Source: Posidoniimonas corsicana
Lineage (GTDB): Bacteria > Planctomycetota > Planctomycetia > Pirellulales > Lacipirellulaceae
Length of the DNA stretch: 64,000 nucleotides
Direction of reading: 5' to 3'
NCBI RefSeq assembly: GCF_007859765.1
Contig: NZ_SIHJ01000005.1
Span: 124,001 to 188,000 of the forward strand
The notes below the pieces were generated by a model. It had not been told where the DNA came from and did no database searches. It worked only from the letters and a program-made list of their open reading frames with translations. The translations under genes were made by a program, and so were the position numbers. How positions within the stretch are numbered: the first letter of the stretch is position 1; each line of letters opens with the position of its first letter. Shown piece after piece: positions 26,582 through 35,595 of this stretch.

Positions 26582-27931
26582 ATGCCAACCGACCCCTCCG
26601 CCCCCCAGGGCGACGGCGCCGCCAAACCCTCTTTCGACGACATCGACCTCTCGCCCACCATGCGGGAGTCCCTCCGCAAGGCCGGGTACGAGCACCCCAG
26701 CCCGGTGCAGTCCGGCGTGATCCCCGTGGCGCTCTCGGGGAAAGACGTGCTGGGCCAGGCCCGCACCGGCACCGGCAAGACCGCCTCGTTCGCGATCCCG
26801 ATCCTGGAGCGGTTCGAGGAGAGCAAGTCGAAGAGCCCCTTCGCCATCGTGCTGGCGCCCACCCGCGAGCTCGCCGTGCAGGTCCGCGACGAGTTCGACA
26901 AGCTGGCCCACGGCCGCAAGATCCGCAGCGTGCCGCTGTACGGCGGCAAGCCGATCAAGACCCAGATCAACAAGCTGGAGCGCGGCGCCGACGTGGTGGT
27001 CGGCACCCCCGGGCGCGTGCTCGACCTGCTGGGCCGCGGCGCCCTCACGCTGGACGACGTGAAGATCGTTGTGCTGGACGAGGCCGACCGCATGCTCGAC
27101 ATCGGCTTCCGCCCCGACATCGAGAAGATCCTCCGCCGCTGCCCCAAGCAGCGTCAGACCCTGCTGCTGAGCGCCACGGTCGACCCCGCCATCGAGCGGC
27201 TCTCCAAGCGGTACATGATCGACCCCGTGACGCTCGACTTCTCGCCTAAGACCAAGGGCGTGGACACCATCGAGCAGTTCTACTTCACCGTGGACAACGC
27301 CCGGAAGTTCGACCTGCTGCAGAAGCTGCTGGACCGCGAGCAGCCGAAGCAGGCCATCGTGTTCTGCCGCACCAAGCGGATGGTCGACCGGCTGCACGTC
27401 AAGCTGTCGCGCAAGCGGCAGGGCGTGGCGTGCATGCACGGCGACATGGCCCAGAACGTCCGCGACCGGGTGATGAAGCAGTTCCGCGCGGAGGAGGTGA
27501 AGCTGCTGATCGCCACCGACGTGGTCGGCCGCGGCATCGACGTGTCGAGCATCTCGCACATCGTCAACTACGACATCCCCGAGTCCGCCGACGACTACGT
27601 GCACCGCGTCGGCCGCACCGGCCGCATGGGCCGCGAGGGCGTGGCGTTCACCTTCGTGAACAGCGAGCAGGGGTCTGAGCTGACCCGCATCGAGCAGCTC
27701 ATCAACAAGCTGCTGACCCGCGACGAGATCGAGGGCTTCGAGACCGTCGAGTCGGTCGTGCCCAAGACCCAGCAGCCGGCCGTGCAGTTCTTCGGCATGG
27801 CGCCCCCCACCGGCTCCTCGCCCCCCACGCCGCGCCCCGCCGAGCCAGAGGCCGAGCCCGAAGCCGCCGGCGAGCAGGCCCCCAAGAAGGCGCCGCCCAA
27901 GAAAAAGAAGAAGCACCGCCGGGCGCTGTAG
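26582..27931 (+). CDS. DEAD-box ATP-dependent RNA helicase (RhlE-like)
   Basis: 449 residues. Motifs are seen in order: Q-motif (FDDIDLSPTMRESLRKAGY..PSPVQ), Walker A ARTGTGKTASF near 60-70, PTRELAVQV, GTPGRVLDLL, VLDEADRML near 163-171, SATVDPAIERL, IVFCRTKRMVDRL, ATDVVGRGIDV and YVHRVGRTGRMGREG. The C-terminus is acidic and Pro-rich, ending in a basic KKKKKHRRAL tail that likely contacts RNA, as in RhlE/SrmB-type cold-shock and ribosome-assembly helicases. The ATG at 26582 gives a family-like N-terminus. It follows the histone-like gene, but a terminator separates them. Confidence 0.93.
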   Translation: MPTDPSAPQGDGAAKPSFDDIDLSPTMRESLRKAGYEHPSPVQSGVIPVALSGKDVLGQARTGTGKTASFAIPILERFEESKSKSPFAIVLAPTRELAVQVRDEFDKLAHGRKIRSVPLYGGKPIKTQINKLERGADVVVGTPGRVLDLLGRGALTLDDVKIVVLDEADRMLDIGFRPDIEKILRRCPKQRQTLLLSATVDPAIERLSKRYMIDPVTLDFSPKTKGVDTIEQFYFTVDNARKFDLLQKLLDREQPKQAIVFCRTKRMVDRLHVKLSRKRQGVACMHGDMAQNVRDRVMKQFRAEEVKLLIATDVVGRGIDVSSISHIVNYDIPESADDYVHRVGRTGRMGREGVAFTFVNSEQGSELTRIEQLINKLLTRDEIEGFETVESVVPKTQQPAVQFFGMAPPTGSSPPTPRPAEPEAEPEAAGEQAPKKAPPKKKKKHRRAL

Positions 27932-27941
27932 CGGGCGTTGC

Positions 27942-27983
27942 ACCGCCGACCGATCAGCCGCGGGGCGTTTGCCCCCGGTTCTC
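27942..27983. repeat. ACCGCCGACCGATCA repeat, copy 1
   Basis: ACCGCCGACCGATCA is followed by a GCGGGGCGTTTGCCCCC hairpin just after the helicase stop. A second copy lies at 48369-48402 after ubiX, with hairpin CCCGGGGC/GCCCCGGG. Both lie 3' of genes. Confidence 0.6.
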
Positions 27984-28030
27984 GACGGACCCCCGGCGCG
28001 CAACGCTTGATTGAGCCGGCGTGCTACGCG

Positions 28031-28129
28031 GGTGCCGGGGGCGCTCCCGACAGGGAAGCCCCCGCTGCCTTGGGCGCGTGTCACTCGGCGCGACGAGGGC
28101 TTCCGCTGACGCGGAGCGCCCCCGGCACC
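28031..28129. repeat. GGTGCCGGGGGCG palindrome element
   Basis: Ends are a perfect 17-bp inverted repeat: GGTGCCGGGGGCGCTCC at 28031-28047 and GGAGCGCCCCCGGCACC at 28113-28129. The inner part contains GGGAAGCCCCCGCTGCCT and GAGGGCTTCCGCTGACGC. The right half recurs at 36723-36755 (GGGGGCTTCCGCTACGCG then GAGCGCCCCCGGCAC). It lies between convergent helicase and kinase genes. Confidence 0.75.
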
Positions 28130-28167
28130 CGCCACCCGGGCAACCCGGCCACGATAGGAAGCGCCTG

Positions 28168-28974
28168 CTAGGCGGGCACGCCCAGCCGCTTTACTGGCGT
28201 GGGTCCGGCGGGCTGCTCGGCCACGGCCGGCAGCTTGAGGATGAAGGCCGCGCCGCGGCCGACCGAGCTCTCCACGCGGATCCGGCCGCCGTGGTTCTCG
28301 ATGATCTCCTTGCAGGCCGACAGCCCCACACCCGCCCCGCCCTTGCCGCTTGCGTCGGGGCCGGCCTTGGTGCTGAACCGGCGGTCGAAGATCTTCAGCA
28401 GGTGCTCCGGGGCGATGCCGGGCCCGTTGTCGCGGACCGTGAGGTCGACCGTGCCGCTCTCGGCGTCCTCGGCCACGCGGATCAGGATCCGCCCCCCCTG
28501 CACCATCGCCTGCCGGGCGTTGGTCAGCAGGTTGATCAGCACCTGCTGGATCTGGGCGCCGACCACCATCGCGCGGCGGTCGGTCTGGTAGTCGGTCTCG
28601 ACCTGCACGCGGTACTTGCCGAGCTCGCGCTCCAGGAGGACGAGCGTCTCGCCGGCCAGGTCGGCCAGGTTGGTGGGCGCCGCGCTGGCGCCCCGGTTGC
28701 GCGCCATGCCCAGCACGCTGTTGGTGATCTTCTCCGCGCGGGTGCCGGCGCTGAGGATCTTCTCCAGCGCCCGGGTGCGGGTGGCGTCGTCCGTGTGCCG
28801 CAGGCCCATCTTCGCGTAGTTGAGGATGGTGGTCAGCAGGTTGTTGAACTCGTGCGTGGTGGTGCTGGCCAGCTCGCCGATGGCGGCCATCTTCTGCGCC
28901 TCGAGCAGCTCGGCCTTCAGTTCGGCGAGCTGCTGCTGGAGGTCGCTCTGCTGCGCTGCCGAACCGGTCTGCAT
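28168..28974 (-). CDS. Orphan soluble sensor histidine kinase
   Basis: 268 residues. An N-terminal coiled coil (LQQQLAELKAELLEAQKMAA) leads straight into the phosphoacceptor segment IGELASTTTHEFNNLLT (His near residue 41). N-box LLTNARQAMVQGG, DNGPGIAPEHL, FDRRFSTK and GVGLSACKEIIENHGG form the HATPase domain. No transmembrane or PAS sensor domain is present and no response regulator is adjacent, so the input is probably a partner protein. The HEFNN box is common in NtrB-like kinases. Start ATG 28974 was chosen; an earlier start at 29016 is possible. Confidence 0.85.
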   Translation of the reverse strand: MQTGSAAQQSDLQQQLAELKAELLEAQKMAAIGELASTTTHEFNNLLTTILNYAKMGLRHTDDATRTRALEKILSAGTRAEKITNSVLGMARNRGASAAPTNLADLAGETLVLLERELGKYRVQVETDYQTDRRAMVVGAQIQQVLINLLTNARQAMVQGGRILIRVAEDAESGTVDLTVRDNGPGIAPEHLLKIFDRRFSTKAGPDASGKGGAGVGLSACKEIIENHGGRIRVESSVGRGAAFILKLPAVAEQPAGPTPVKRLGVPA

Positions 28975-29247
28975 CGTGGACTCCGCCTGCCAGGAACGAG
29001 GACCGTCGGTCGGCAAGGTCGCCGCAGCTTGCCGCGGCCGGCTGCCTTGCCGATCCGAATCCTCTTAACTTGTTGCCGTTTAACCGCTTAACGCCCCCGT
29101 AGGGCTATCGTCGATTCGCCGTGGGCAACCTTAGAGCGAGCGATTAGAATCCGCGCGGCCCCCGCCGGGCCGCCTGAACGTGTAAGGGCCACGGCCGCCG
29201 TGGCGATCCGCGAAGGCTGTAACGATTACCCCCCAGGGCCCGCTAGC

Positions 29248-29496
29248 ATGCACGCCGTAGAGCTCCGCAACCACGCGATCCGGGCGGCCGCCGGCCTGGG
29301 CATCGAGGTCCGCGAGGACTGGTTCGACGGCCGCGGCGGCGGCCTGTGCCAGCTGCGCGGCCGCCAGCAGCTGTACCTCGACCTGGCGCAAACCACCGAC
29401 GAGCAGCTCGGCGTGCTGTTGGACGCGCTCCGCGGCCAACCAGGCATCGAGAGCGTCGACCTGCCGGACGAGCTGCGCCAGCGGCTGGCGGTGTGA
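29248..29496 (+). CDS. Conserved hypothetical protein
   Basis: 82 residues: MHAVELRNHAIRAAAGLG, then EVREDWFDGRGGGLCQLRGR, QQLYLDLAQTTDEQLGVLLD and a Leu/Arg tail. The 'GGLC.LRGR..L..D......EQL..L..AL' pattern is a compact alpha/beta small protein seen repeatedly in planctomycetes (from memory). The frame opens at 29200, but the N-terminal 16 residues are non-conserved in character, so ATG 29248 is preferred. It faces away from the kinase gene. Function unknown. Confidence 0.6.
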   Translation: MHAVELRNHAIRAAAGLGIEVREDWFDGRGGGLCQLRGRQQLYLDLAQTTDEQLGVLLDALRGQPGIESVDLPDELRQRLAV

Positions 29497-29622
29497 GGCC
29501 AGCGGCGCGAATGGGTCTCTGAGAAACCGCCGTCCTACCTGCCTACGTAGCCTCGCGTAGCTGCAGTGAACCTTGATCTCGCCTGCGTGTCCGGAGATGC
29601 AGTACCCCGCAGGGAGCACTCT

Positions 29623-29868
29623 ATGGACTCGAAGAGGAGAGCTATTCTTGACCGCATCGCGCATCTTGAAGTCGCGATAACGAATGCACGGGAGTATCTC
29701 GAGACCGGCGAGCACGCCCATTGGCATGGATTCCGCCCGCTGTTCGACTCCAAGACTCGAAACAGCCGTACGCTTCCTCCCCACATAGATTGGGTGAAGA
29801 ACGTGTTTCTTACTCGGCAAGAGCAAGCCCTGAAAGCGGCGTACGACAAACTGGAACGCCTGCGATAG
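29623..29868 (+). CDS. Small hypothetical helical protein
   Basis: 81 residues, with two helices (RRAILDRIAHLEVAITNAREYLE and FLTRQEQALKAAYDKLERL) joined by a charged loop HAHWHGFRPLFDSKTR. ATG 29623 is preceded by AGGGAG at a good distance, which decides the start over 29566. Codon use is less GC-biased than neighbours. No family recognised. Confidence 0.55.
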   Translation: MDSKRRAILDRIAHLEVAITNAREYLETGEHAHWHGFRPLFDSKTRNSRTLPPHIDWVKNVFLTRQEQALKAAYDKLERLR

Positions 29869-30072
29869 CCATGCAGCGCCGAACTATGAGGGGCGTCTCA
29901 CCGCCAAACCGGCCCCCAACTCTCGCAAGCGTGCTGACGGGAGCGTCACTGGCGCCCGTTCTAGCGAATGCCTGGGTGCGCAGCGTCGTCGCCTGGCTTG
30001 TGCGGTAGAATGGACGCCGATATCAAACCCGATCCCTGACTGAATGACGGCGCCTTACTTCGAAGCAAACCA

Positions 30073-30549
30073 ATGTGCCGGTACGCCACCACCAACTACA
30101 AGTCGCATTTCGCCTGCTTCGACTGCCGGAAGGCGTTCAAGAAGACGTCGATCGCCGACTGGACCAGGCGGAGAGGCCTCGACGACGCGTTCCGTCGCTT
30201 CCAAATGACGCGTGGCAGAGAGCATTTAACGAAGTTGGAAGCGCAGCTGGGAACGACGCTCCAAGGCATCTTCGACGCCTACCTGGCAGATGTCTCGAAG
30301 TGCCCACAATGCGACCGCCGGATGGCCGCGATGGGGCTCGACTTCAAGGCGCCCAGGATGAACGACGTCGAAGCGTGGGAGATCGTCCAAGCTCTCTACG
30401 ACCACGGTTTCGCCTTCCAGGGGTGCGGGTGTGACGTGGGATACGCGCCACCCGAGAAGCGTAGCGGACTAGAAGACTTCTTTCGTGAGCACGAGCGGGA
30501 ATCGGATGGCCTCCGCTTGCTCGCCAGGTTTAGGTCAGCAAGAAAGTAG
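30073..30549 (+). CDS. Zinc-ribbon protein (MCRYATxxYKSHFACFDCRK family)
   Basis: 158 residues. Cysteines in MCRYAT, FACFDCRKAFKK (15/18) and SKCPQCDRRM (near 76/79), plus GCGCDVGY, suggest two zinc-binding sites. The N-terminus MCRYATTNYKSHFACFDCRK is a recognisable conserved hypothetical signature found across several bacterial phyla. The central part is helical (KLEAQLGTTLQGIFDAYLAD). Sequence is less GC-rich than nearby core genes. Possibly nucleic-acid binding, but no function is known. Confidence 0.7.
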   Translation: MCRYATTNYKSHFACFDCRKAFKKTSIADWTRRRGLDDAFRRFQMTRGREHLTKLEAQLGTTLQGIFDAYLADVSKCPQCDRRMAAMGLDFKAPRMNDVEAWEIVQALYDHGFAFQGCGCDVGYAPPEKRSGLEDFFREHERESDGLRLLARFRSARK

Positions 30550-30722
30550 GCGTTCAATCGCCGAGGCGCACGCGGCGCCCTGCGTACCACTCCCTTTGGC
30601 CGGCTGCTGTAAATGCATCGCCGAACGAGCAACCCAAGGTAGCGTCAACGGTATGGGGGTAGCCCAGGCTCTCACGTGTGCGTTGGCATCCAAAGACGTA
30701 CCGCTGATGCAGGCCCTTCTGG

Positions 30723-31652
30723 TCAATCAACAGGCGCCACGAGCACGGGATGCGGTGACCGCCTCACGAAATCATGGATCTCGTTCCGGGAGTCGTGGTC
30801 GTGGCGCACCAGGCCTAGCGCCATCAGCGCGGGGTGCGTTTCGGGGTGCTCGGGCGTGATCGGCTGCTCGTCGGCCTCGTAGCGGATGATCAAGTCGTAG
30901 GAAAACCCGTGCTCGCGGGACGCCCGTTGAAGACCCGAGTGCAGCCGGGCGTAGGTGCGGGCCAATGCGTCTTCCAGGTCCGCCGGGTTGAACTCCGCGT
31001 CGGGCTGCAGCGAGTTCATGATCTCCCGGAAGTTCTTGAACGTGCTCTGCTCGACCAGCAGCAGCAGCTCCAACCGACCGCTCGGCTGGACGAGGCCCGC
31101 GGCCCAGCGGGCCGTTTCGTTGGCCGCCGCGTTCTCGCGTGTCAGGATGATACGGACGTGGTTGGAAGGGTCCCGCCCCACGGCGTCGGGGCGTCGAATA
31201 AAGATCGTGGGGACCTTGGACCGCGCCGCCACCACCTCCATGACGGTCCCCGCGCTGTCCTCTCCCAGCGACTCGAAGTCCCGCCGGTACGGGCACGGCA
31301 GCATCAAGAGGTCGGCGCCGAAGGACTCGGCGGCGGCGAGGATCTGGTCGTAGTCGTCTTCAAGAGAGGCGTCCGCCTCGACGACCGTTGCGTCCATTTC
31401 GACGCGCTGCTCTGTGGTCGATGGCGCCCCGTCCCCGAGATCCAGGCGCCCGATCTCGCAAGCCAGGCGGTCCTGCAGCTGCTTGGCGAACAGCGTGAGG
31501 GCGTGGTCCTGCGTGGAGCCGTCGGTGGCCACCAAGACTCTCTTGGGCCGTCGCGGTGCGATCTCGATCCCGGCGCCCACGTCCGCTCGCTCGAACAGGT
31601 CCATCGACTCGCTGAGCTCGCTGTCGACGTGCCGCTGCGTTGGGTCTGGCAT
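30723..31652 (-). CDS. Tandem-domain universal stress protein
   Basis: 309 residues. The first UspA-like domain starts at KRVLVATDGSTQDHALTLFAKQL (near 38-60) and ends with ADLLMLPCPYRR and PTIFIRRPD. The second begins VRIILTRENAAANETARWAAG and carries LELLLLVEQSTF. Conserved nucleotide-binding G-x2-G-x9-G(S/T) is not obvious in either, so ATP binding is uncertain. It lies 127 bases downstream of the ArsB/NhaD permease on the same strand. A cytoplasmic regulatory partner of that permease is plausible. Confidence 0.75.
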   Translation of the reverse strand: MPDPTQRHVDSELSESMDLFERADVGAGIEIAPRRPKRVLVATDGSTQDHALTLFAKQLQDRLACEIGRLDLGDGAPSTTEQRVEMDATVVEADASLEDDYDQILAAAESFGADLLMLPCPYRRDFESLGEDSAGTVMEVVAARSKVPTIFIRRPDAVGRDPSNHVRIILTRENAAANETARWAAGLVQPSGRLELLLLVEQSTFKNFREIMNSLQPDAEFNPADLEDALARTYARLHSGLQRASREHGFSYDLIIRYEADEQPITPEHPETHPALMALGLVRHDHDSRNEIHDFVRRSPHPVLVAPVD

Positions 31653-31779
31653 TGGTGTTGCTCCCGGGCTCTCGTTCGTTGTTCTCTAAGTCCCGCTCGG
31701 CGTGCGAGAAATCACGCCGCCGCGGTTGGCTTCCGGCAATGGGCTCACGCCGGTGCATGACATCGGCGCCGCAAAGTTG

Positions 31780-33177
31780 TTATCCCGGCAGACTGGGGAT
31801 CCACCCCATCGCGTCCAAGGCTAGCAAGTACGCGATCGCCCCGGCAATCTGGACGACCATGATCGTCCCGCCGAGTCGGATAAACTCTCCCCACGATACG
31901 GTCTCGTGGACTTCTTTCTTCAGGGTGTACAGCGCTATCACACACGATATCGACCCGATCGGCGTGCCGTTCCCGCCGAGGTTGCAGCCGAGGATCGTGC
32001 CCCACCACAACGGCTCGGCGGCGACATCGCCGCCGCCGATCTGATTCACCACGGGGATGAGCGTGGCCGCGACGGGGATGTTGTCGACAATCGCCGAAGC
32101 AACCGCGGAGAACACCGTGAGCAACGCCACCAGCAACCCGGTATCGCCGTTCGACAGGGCGACAACCTGCTCGGCTAACCAGTTGAGCGAGCCGGTGGCC
32201 TTCACGCAGCCGATGATCAGGAACAGCCCTAGAAAGAAGAGGATGATCGTCCAGTTCACTTTGGCGATAGAGTCCTCGATCGTCTTGCCTGCAAAGAGTA
32301 ACGCGGCCGTCCCGCCGGCAATGGCGACGAAGTCCATCCCCACCCCGAGCGGCTGCGCGAGCGCGAAGCCAATGACCGTCAGCACCAGGATGAGCGCGCT
32401 GCTGACCAACACCCTGCGGTCCTCCACCAGCGCCCAGGCGTCGAACTGCTCGATACGGCCCTGCAGGTCCGCCTGCTCGGCTGCGTTCTGCCTCCACGGC
32501 AGCGACCGCCGGAACGCGAATCGCAGCACCGCCAACGCCACCAGGAAGCTGATCAACGCGTAGGGCGCGGACACCATCAAGAACTGGACGTACGGGATGC
32601 CCGCCTGGGTGCCGATCATGATGTTCGGCAGCCCGCTGGCGAAAGTCACGACGGCGCCGCTGTTCGCGCAGATCGCGACCGACAGCAAGAAAGGCTTGGG
32701 GGGGTAGTCGAGCTTCCGGCAGATCACCAGCACCAGCGAGCTGAGGATGAGCATCGCCGGCACGATGGTGAGCACCGCGACAAACGCGAACGTCAACATG
32801 CACAGCGCGAAGTAGAGCGCCGAGGCCCGCCCACCGGTCGCCTTGACCATCAGGATGCTCAGGAAGTGGAACAAGCCGCTCCGCCCGGTGACGTCGACCA
32901 GGATCCCGGTCCCGATGATGACGCCGAAGATGTTGAGGTCGTGCGAGAGGATCTCGTAGGTGGCGTCGTAGTCGGGCAGCACGCCCAGCACCAACGCCAG
33001 CGGCACTAGCACAACAGCGCCCAGCAACGCCGCGACCGTCTTGTGGAAGCTGTCAATAGCGACGCCCACGTATGTGGCCAGCATCCCCAGCGCGAACAGA
33101 ATCATCACCCACGCGGGCGAACGGGCGCCCGGCTCGGCGGCCGCTTCCGCTAGCAGCACGATTGCAGACAAATCCAT
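31780..33177 (-). CDS. ArsB/NhaD (SLC13-type) ion transporter
   Basis: About 465 residues with 11-12 hydrophobic segments. Two inverted-repeat signature loops of the ion-transporter superfamily are visible: ANSGAVVTFASGLPNIMIGTQ (near 165-186, in part) and LGGNGTPIGSISCVIAL (near 405-421). NhaD-type proteins exchange Na+/H+; ArsB-type ones export arsenite. No arsenic genes are nearby, and a universal stress protein follows, so Na+/H+ antiport is the better guess. The AAGGGGA ribosome-binding site lies directly upstream; ATG 33177 or GTG 33180 could be used. Confidence 0.82.
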   Translation of the reverse strand: MDLSAIVLLAEAAAEPGARSPAWVMILFALGMLATYVGVAIDSFHKTVAALLGAVVLVPLALVLGVLPDYDATYEILSHDLNIFGVIIGTGILVDVTGRSGLFHFLSILMVKATGGRASALYFALCMLTFAFVAVLTIVPAMLILSSLVLVICRKLDYPPKPFLLSVAICANSGAVVTFASGLPNIMIGTQAGIPYVQFLMVSAPYALISFLVALAVLRFAFRRSLPWRQNAAEQADLQGRIEQFDAWALVEDRRVLVSSALILVLTVIGFALAQPLGVGMDFVAIAGGTAALLFAGKTIEDSIAKVNWTIILFFLGLFLIIGCVKATGSLNWLAEQVVALSNGDTGLLVALLTVFSAVASAIVDNIPVAATLIPVVNQIGGGDVAAEPLWWGTILGCNLGGNGTPIGSISCVIALYTLKKEVHETVSWGEFIRLGGTIMVVQIAGAIAYLLALDAMGWIPSLPG

Positions 33178-33359
33178 CACTCCCCTTGGATCAGCAAAGG
33201 TATACGGTGCCGTGAGATCCCTCGCCCATCATCCTACGAACATCCGCCGTCCTCGTGCAGGTGGAGCCCTGCCACGCCTGCTATTGCCCACACACCCCCG
33301 TTCACATACCGTTGGCGGCGATCAATCGAAACGCTCCCCGGCTTGCAGGGCGAACCTCC

Positions 33360-33890
33360 ATGAGACCCGCCAGTCTGTTGCGACGCTGGTTTCGGTTCCG
33401 CCTGCGAACCCTGCTCATCGCGGTGGCCGTGTTGGCGATCCCCTTCGGCTGGAGAGCGGAGCAGGCGCGGCGGGAAGCGGCCGCCATCGCCTGGGTCGAA
33501 GAACGTGGCGGCGAGATCAACTACGCGTACCGGCCCAGCGGTACGCTGCTGCAGAAGGCGGCCAGGGCGTGGTTTGGCGCCAAGAAGGTCGACCGCGTGT
33601 ACCTGATGTACCAGGACGTAACCGACGTGGCGCCGCTCGCGCGCTTCCACGAGGCGACGCTGATCTCTCTGCAGAGCACGCCGGTGAGCGATGTCTCGCC
33701 CCTGGCCAGCCTGACCAACCTGCAGACGCTGGACCTCACCAACACCCAGGCGCCCGCGCAGCAGGTGGAGCGTCTGAAGGAGTCGATCCCCGGCTGCCGG
33801 ATCAACTACCGCCCCCCCACCGAACTGAGCTACTGGGAGAGGATGGTCGAGGGCTGGCGGGTGTCGGTAAACCGCGAAGCACGCAATTAG
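33360..33890 (+). CDS. Small membrane-anchored leucine-rich-repeat protein
   Basis: 176 residues. The basic N-terminus SLLRRWFRFRLRTLLIAVAVLAIPFGW is the planctomycete 'RFRLRTLL' anchor (one transmembrane helix), followed by a coiled-coil AEQARREAAAIAWVEERGGEI. A short LRR stretch is DVTDVAPLARFHEATLISLQ, then SDVSPLASLTNLQTLDLTNT. The outer part probably binds protein. A second protein with this architecture is at 35596-36189. The start is placed at ATG 33360; upstream in-frame sequence from 33255 is not helix-like. Confidence 0.65.
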   Translation: MRPASLLRRWFRFRLRTLLIAVAVLAIPFGWRAEQARREAAAIAWVEERGGEINYAYRPSGTLLQKAARAWFGAKKVDRVYLMYQDVTDVAPLARFHEATLISLQSTPVSDVSPLASLTNLQTLDLTNTQAPAQQVERLKESIPGCRINYRPPTELSYWERMVEGWRVSVNREARN

Positions 33891-34343
33891 GCCCGGCCAC
33901 AACCGCGGGGTGGCCTGCCTGAACCGGCACCGGGCGCCACCTTTCAAGGCGCGATCCCGTCGATCACCAAGAATGCGAACGCCCTCGCGGCGTGTCATTG
34001 GGCGCCGAGTCTGAGGCGGGACTTGCGGGCGTCGATCCCGCGGAGGTGGCCTGAACCGACGCAACGCTGCCCCGGCGCCACGACGCCGAATCTGGTCCAC
34101 CCGCTGTTTATTAGCGGAATCAGAACGTCGCTATGGCTGGTGTGAATTTCGGTGGTGTGGATGCAAGCCGGTCTAGCAGTAGACGCCATCCTGGTGCGGA
34201 CACCGCCTAACGGGAACCACGACTGGCACGGAAGGCCCGCCTTAACGAAGAATTCACGGAACAATGACCCAATCTTAACGATCGGTCGTTACCACTGCCG
34301 GATCGATGTGAGAGGGCTGGATTCTTGTTAGTTAAGGGAAACG
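33891..34343. promoter_or_regulatory. 453-base spacer with imperfect repeats and a palindrome
   Basis: No gene. Two GTGGCCTG..AACCG motifs, each followed by a GGCGCCAC, lie near 33911-33941 and 34045-34081 and look like a partly duplicated segment. TAACGA (34276-34281) and TCGTTA (34286-34291) form a perfect palindrome about 55 bases before the next gene, a candidate operator. An AAGGGA ribosome-binding site precedes ATG 34344. Confidence 0.45.
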
Positions 34344-35417
34344 ATGGTTCGACTGTCGCTTGTTCTTCTGCTCGCCTGCTTCAGCACTGCCTACGGTCAA
34401 CGATTCGGCGGAATCGAGATTGGCGCCAAGGGCGTCAAATGGGTGGCGATCGATCTTGAGCTCGGAGACGCCAGGAACCCCGTAACGATCGTGGATTCCG
34501 GGGACGAGAACACCACGCTGTCGGCGCTTGAAGGGCCGTCCTTCAATCTGGATGCGCTCGGCGACACCATTCAAACGGTTGGTGGCTTCTACCGGCGCCT
34601 CCACGAAGAGCTCCAGGTTCCGGAGCACCAGATCTTCATCGTGGTCAGCAGCGGGCTGCCGAAGGCGGAGAACCTGCAGGCGTTGAAGGATGGGGTCGCC
34701 GAGTTCACCAAGCACTCGCTGGATGTCCTTTCGGTTGAGGAGGAGGTTCGGCTAGGCATCTGCGGGCTCTGCCTGCAGGAGCAAGATCGACTCGGTGAGG
34801 CGTTGGTCATCGATGTCGGAAGCGGCAACACCAAAGGCGGATACCTCGTGCCGGCCGCTTTCAAGAAACGTGAAGCGATCACCACGTTCCATCTTCCTGG
34901 CACCGTCACGTTGACGACGGCCGTAGAAACCATCGCCGCGGATCGTCACGTCGATTTCTGCCAAGCGAGTCTTGAAGCACGCCACAGCGTCCTTAAGCCA
35001 GACATCGATCGCCAGCTGCAACGGCATGAGGATCTCGAGTCGCGTCGACTGGTCTACATGAACGGTGGCGTTGTTTGGGCGCTGTCGACGTTCCTGCATC
35101 CCGAGATGCTGGAGTACGCCAACGTGCCGCTTCGGTTGGACGAGCTGCACCAGATACGTGATGCGCTAAGGAAAGCGAATGGCGAGTACCCAACTGTCGA
35201 CGCTTCTCTTCTGAATGCCGCGGCTACCCAGGAAATCAGCATCGTCAAGAAAGTGTTCACGCCCGAGAACCTGATGGCTGGCAGTGAGATCCTGTGCACT
35301 CTCGGCGAGACCTTGGACTTCGAAGACCGCGCCGTCTACTTCGTAAGAAACGGAAGAGTCGCGTGGCTGCTAGGCTACGTATCCGCGAAAGGCCAAGAGT
35401 CTCAAGTGATTCAGTAG
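34344..35417 (+). CDS. Exported ASKHA-fold protein (Ppx/GppA-like)
   Basis: 357 residues. The signal peptide MVRLSLVLLLACFSTAYG ends at QRFGG. Two ASKHA phosphate-binding loops are visible: FGGIEIGAKGVKWVAIDLE (near 21-39) and ALVIDVGSGNTKGGYLVP (near 152-169). VEEEVRLG resembles the 'E..A' connector of exopolyphosphatase/GppA proteins. The first loop has Glu where Asp is usual. An exported member of this normally cytoplasmic ATPase/phosphatase fold is unusual: the substrate may be polyphosphate, or the activity may be lost. It carries its own palindrome upstream. Family placement is moderate; activity is unknown. Confidence 0.65.
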   Translation: MVRLSLVLLLACFSTAYGQRFGGIEIGAKGVKWVAIDLELGDARNPVTIVDSGDENTTLSALEGPSFNLDALGDTIQTVGGFYRRLHEELQVPEHQIFIVVSSGLPKAENLQALKDGVAEFTKHSLDVLSVEEEVRLGICGLCLQEQDRLGEALVIDVGSGNTKGGYLVPAAFKKREAITTFHLPGTVTLTTAVETIAADRHVDFCQASLEARHSVLKPDIDRQLQRHEDLESRRLVYMNGGVVWALSTFLHPEMLEYANVPLRLDELHQIRDALRKANGEYPTVDASLLNAAATQEISIVKKVFTPENLMAGSEILCTLGETLDFEDRAVYFVRNGRVAWLLGYVSAKGQESQVIQ

Positions 35418-35595
35418 GAATCGTGCTGTCAGACAGGCATCAAACCTGTCCCAGCAGCCAGGCGCCCGCGTTTCTCGCGGTTAGTGACGAACCTCGTCCT
35501 CAGCACAAACCGCTGAACTCTGTTGCCCGCCCTCGCCTGCAGCCGGTACACTCGCTCCCTGTCTCTGCTCGTGCAGCGTCCCAGGAGGGCAAGCG

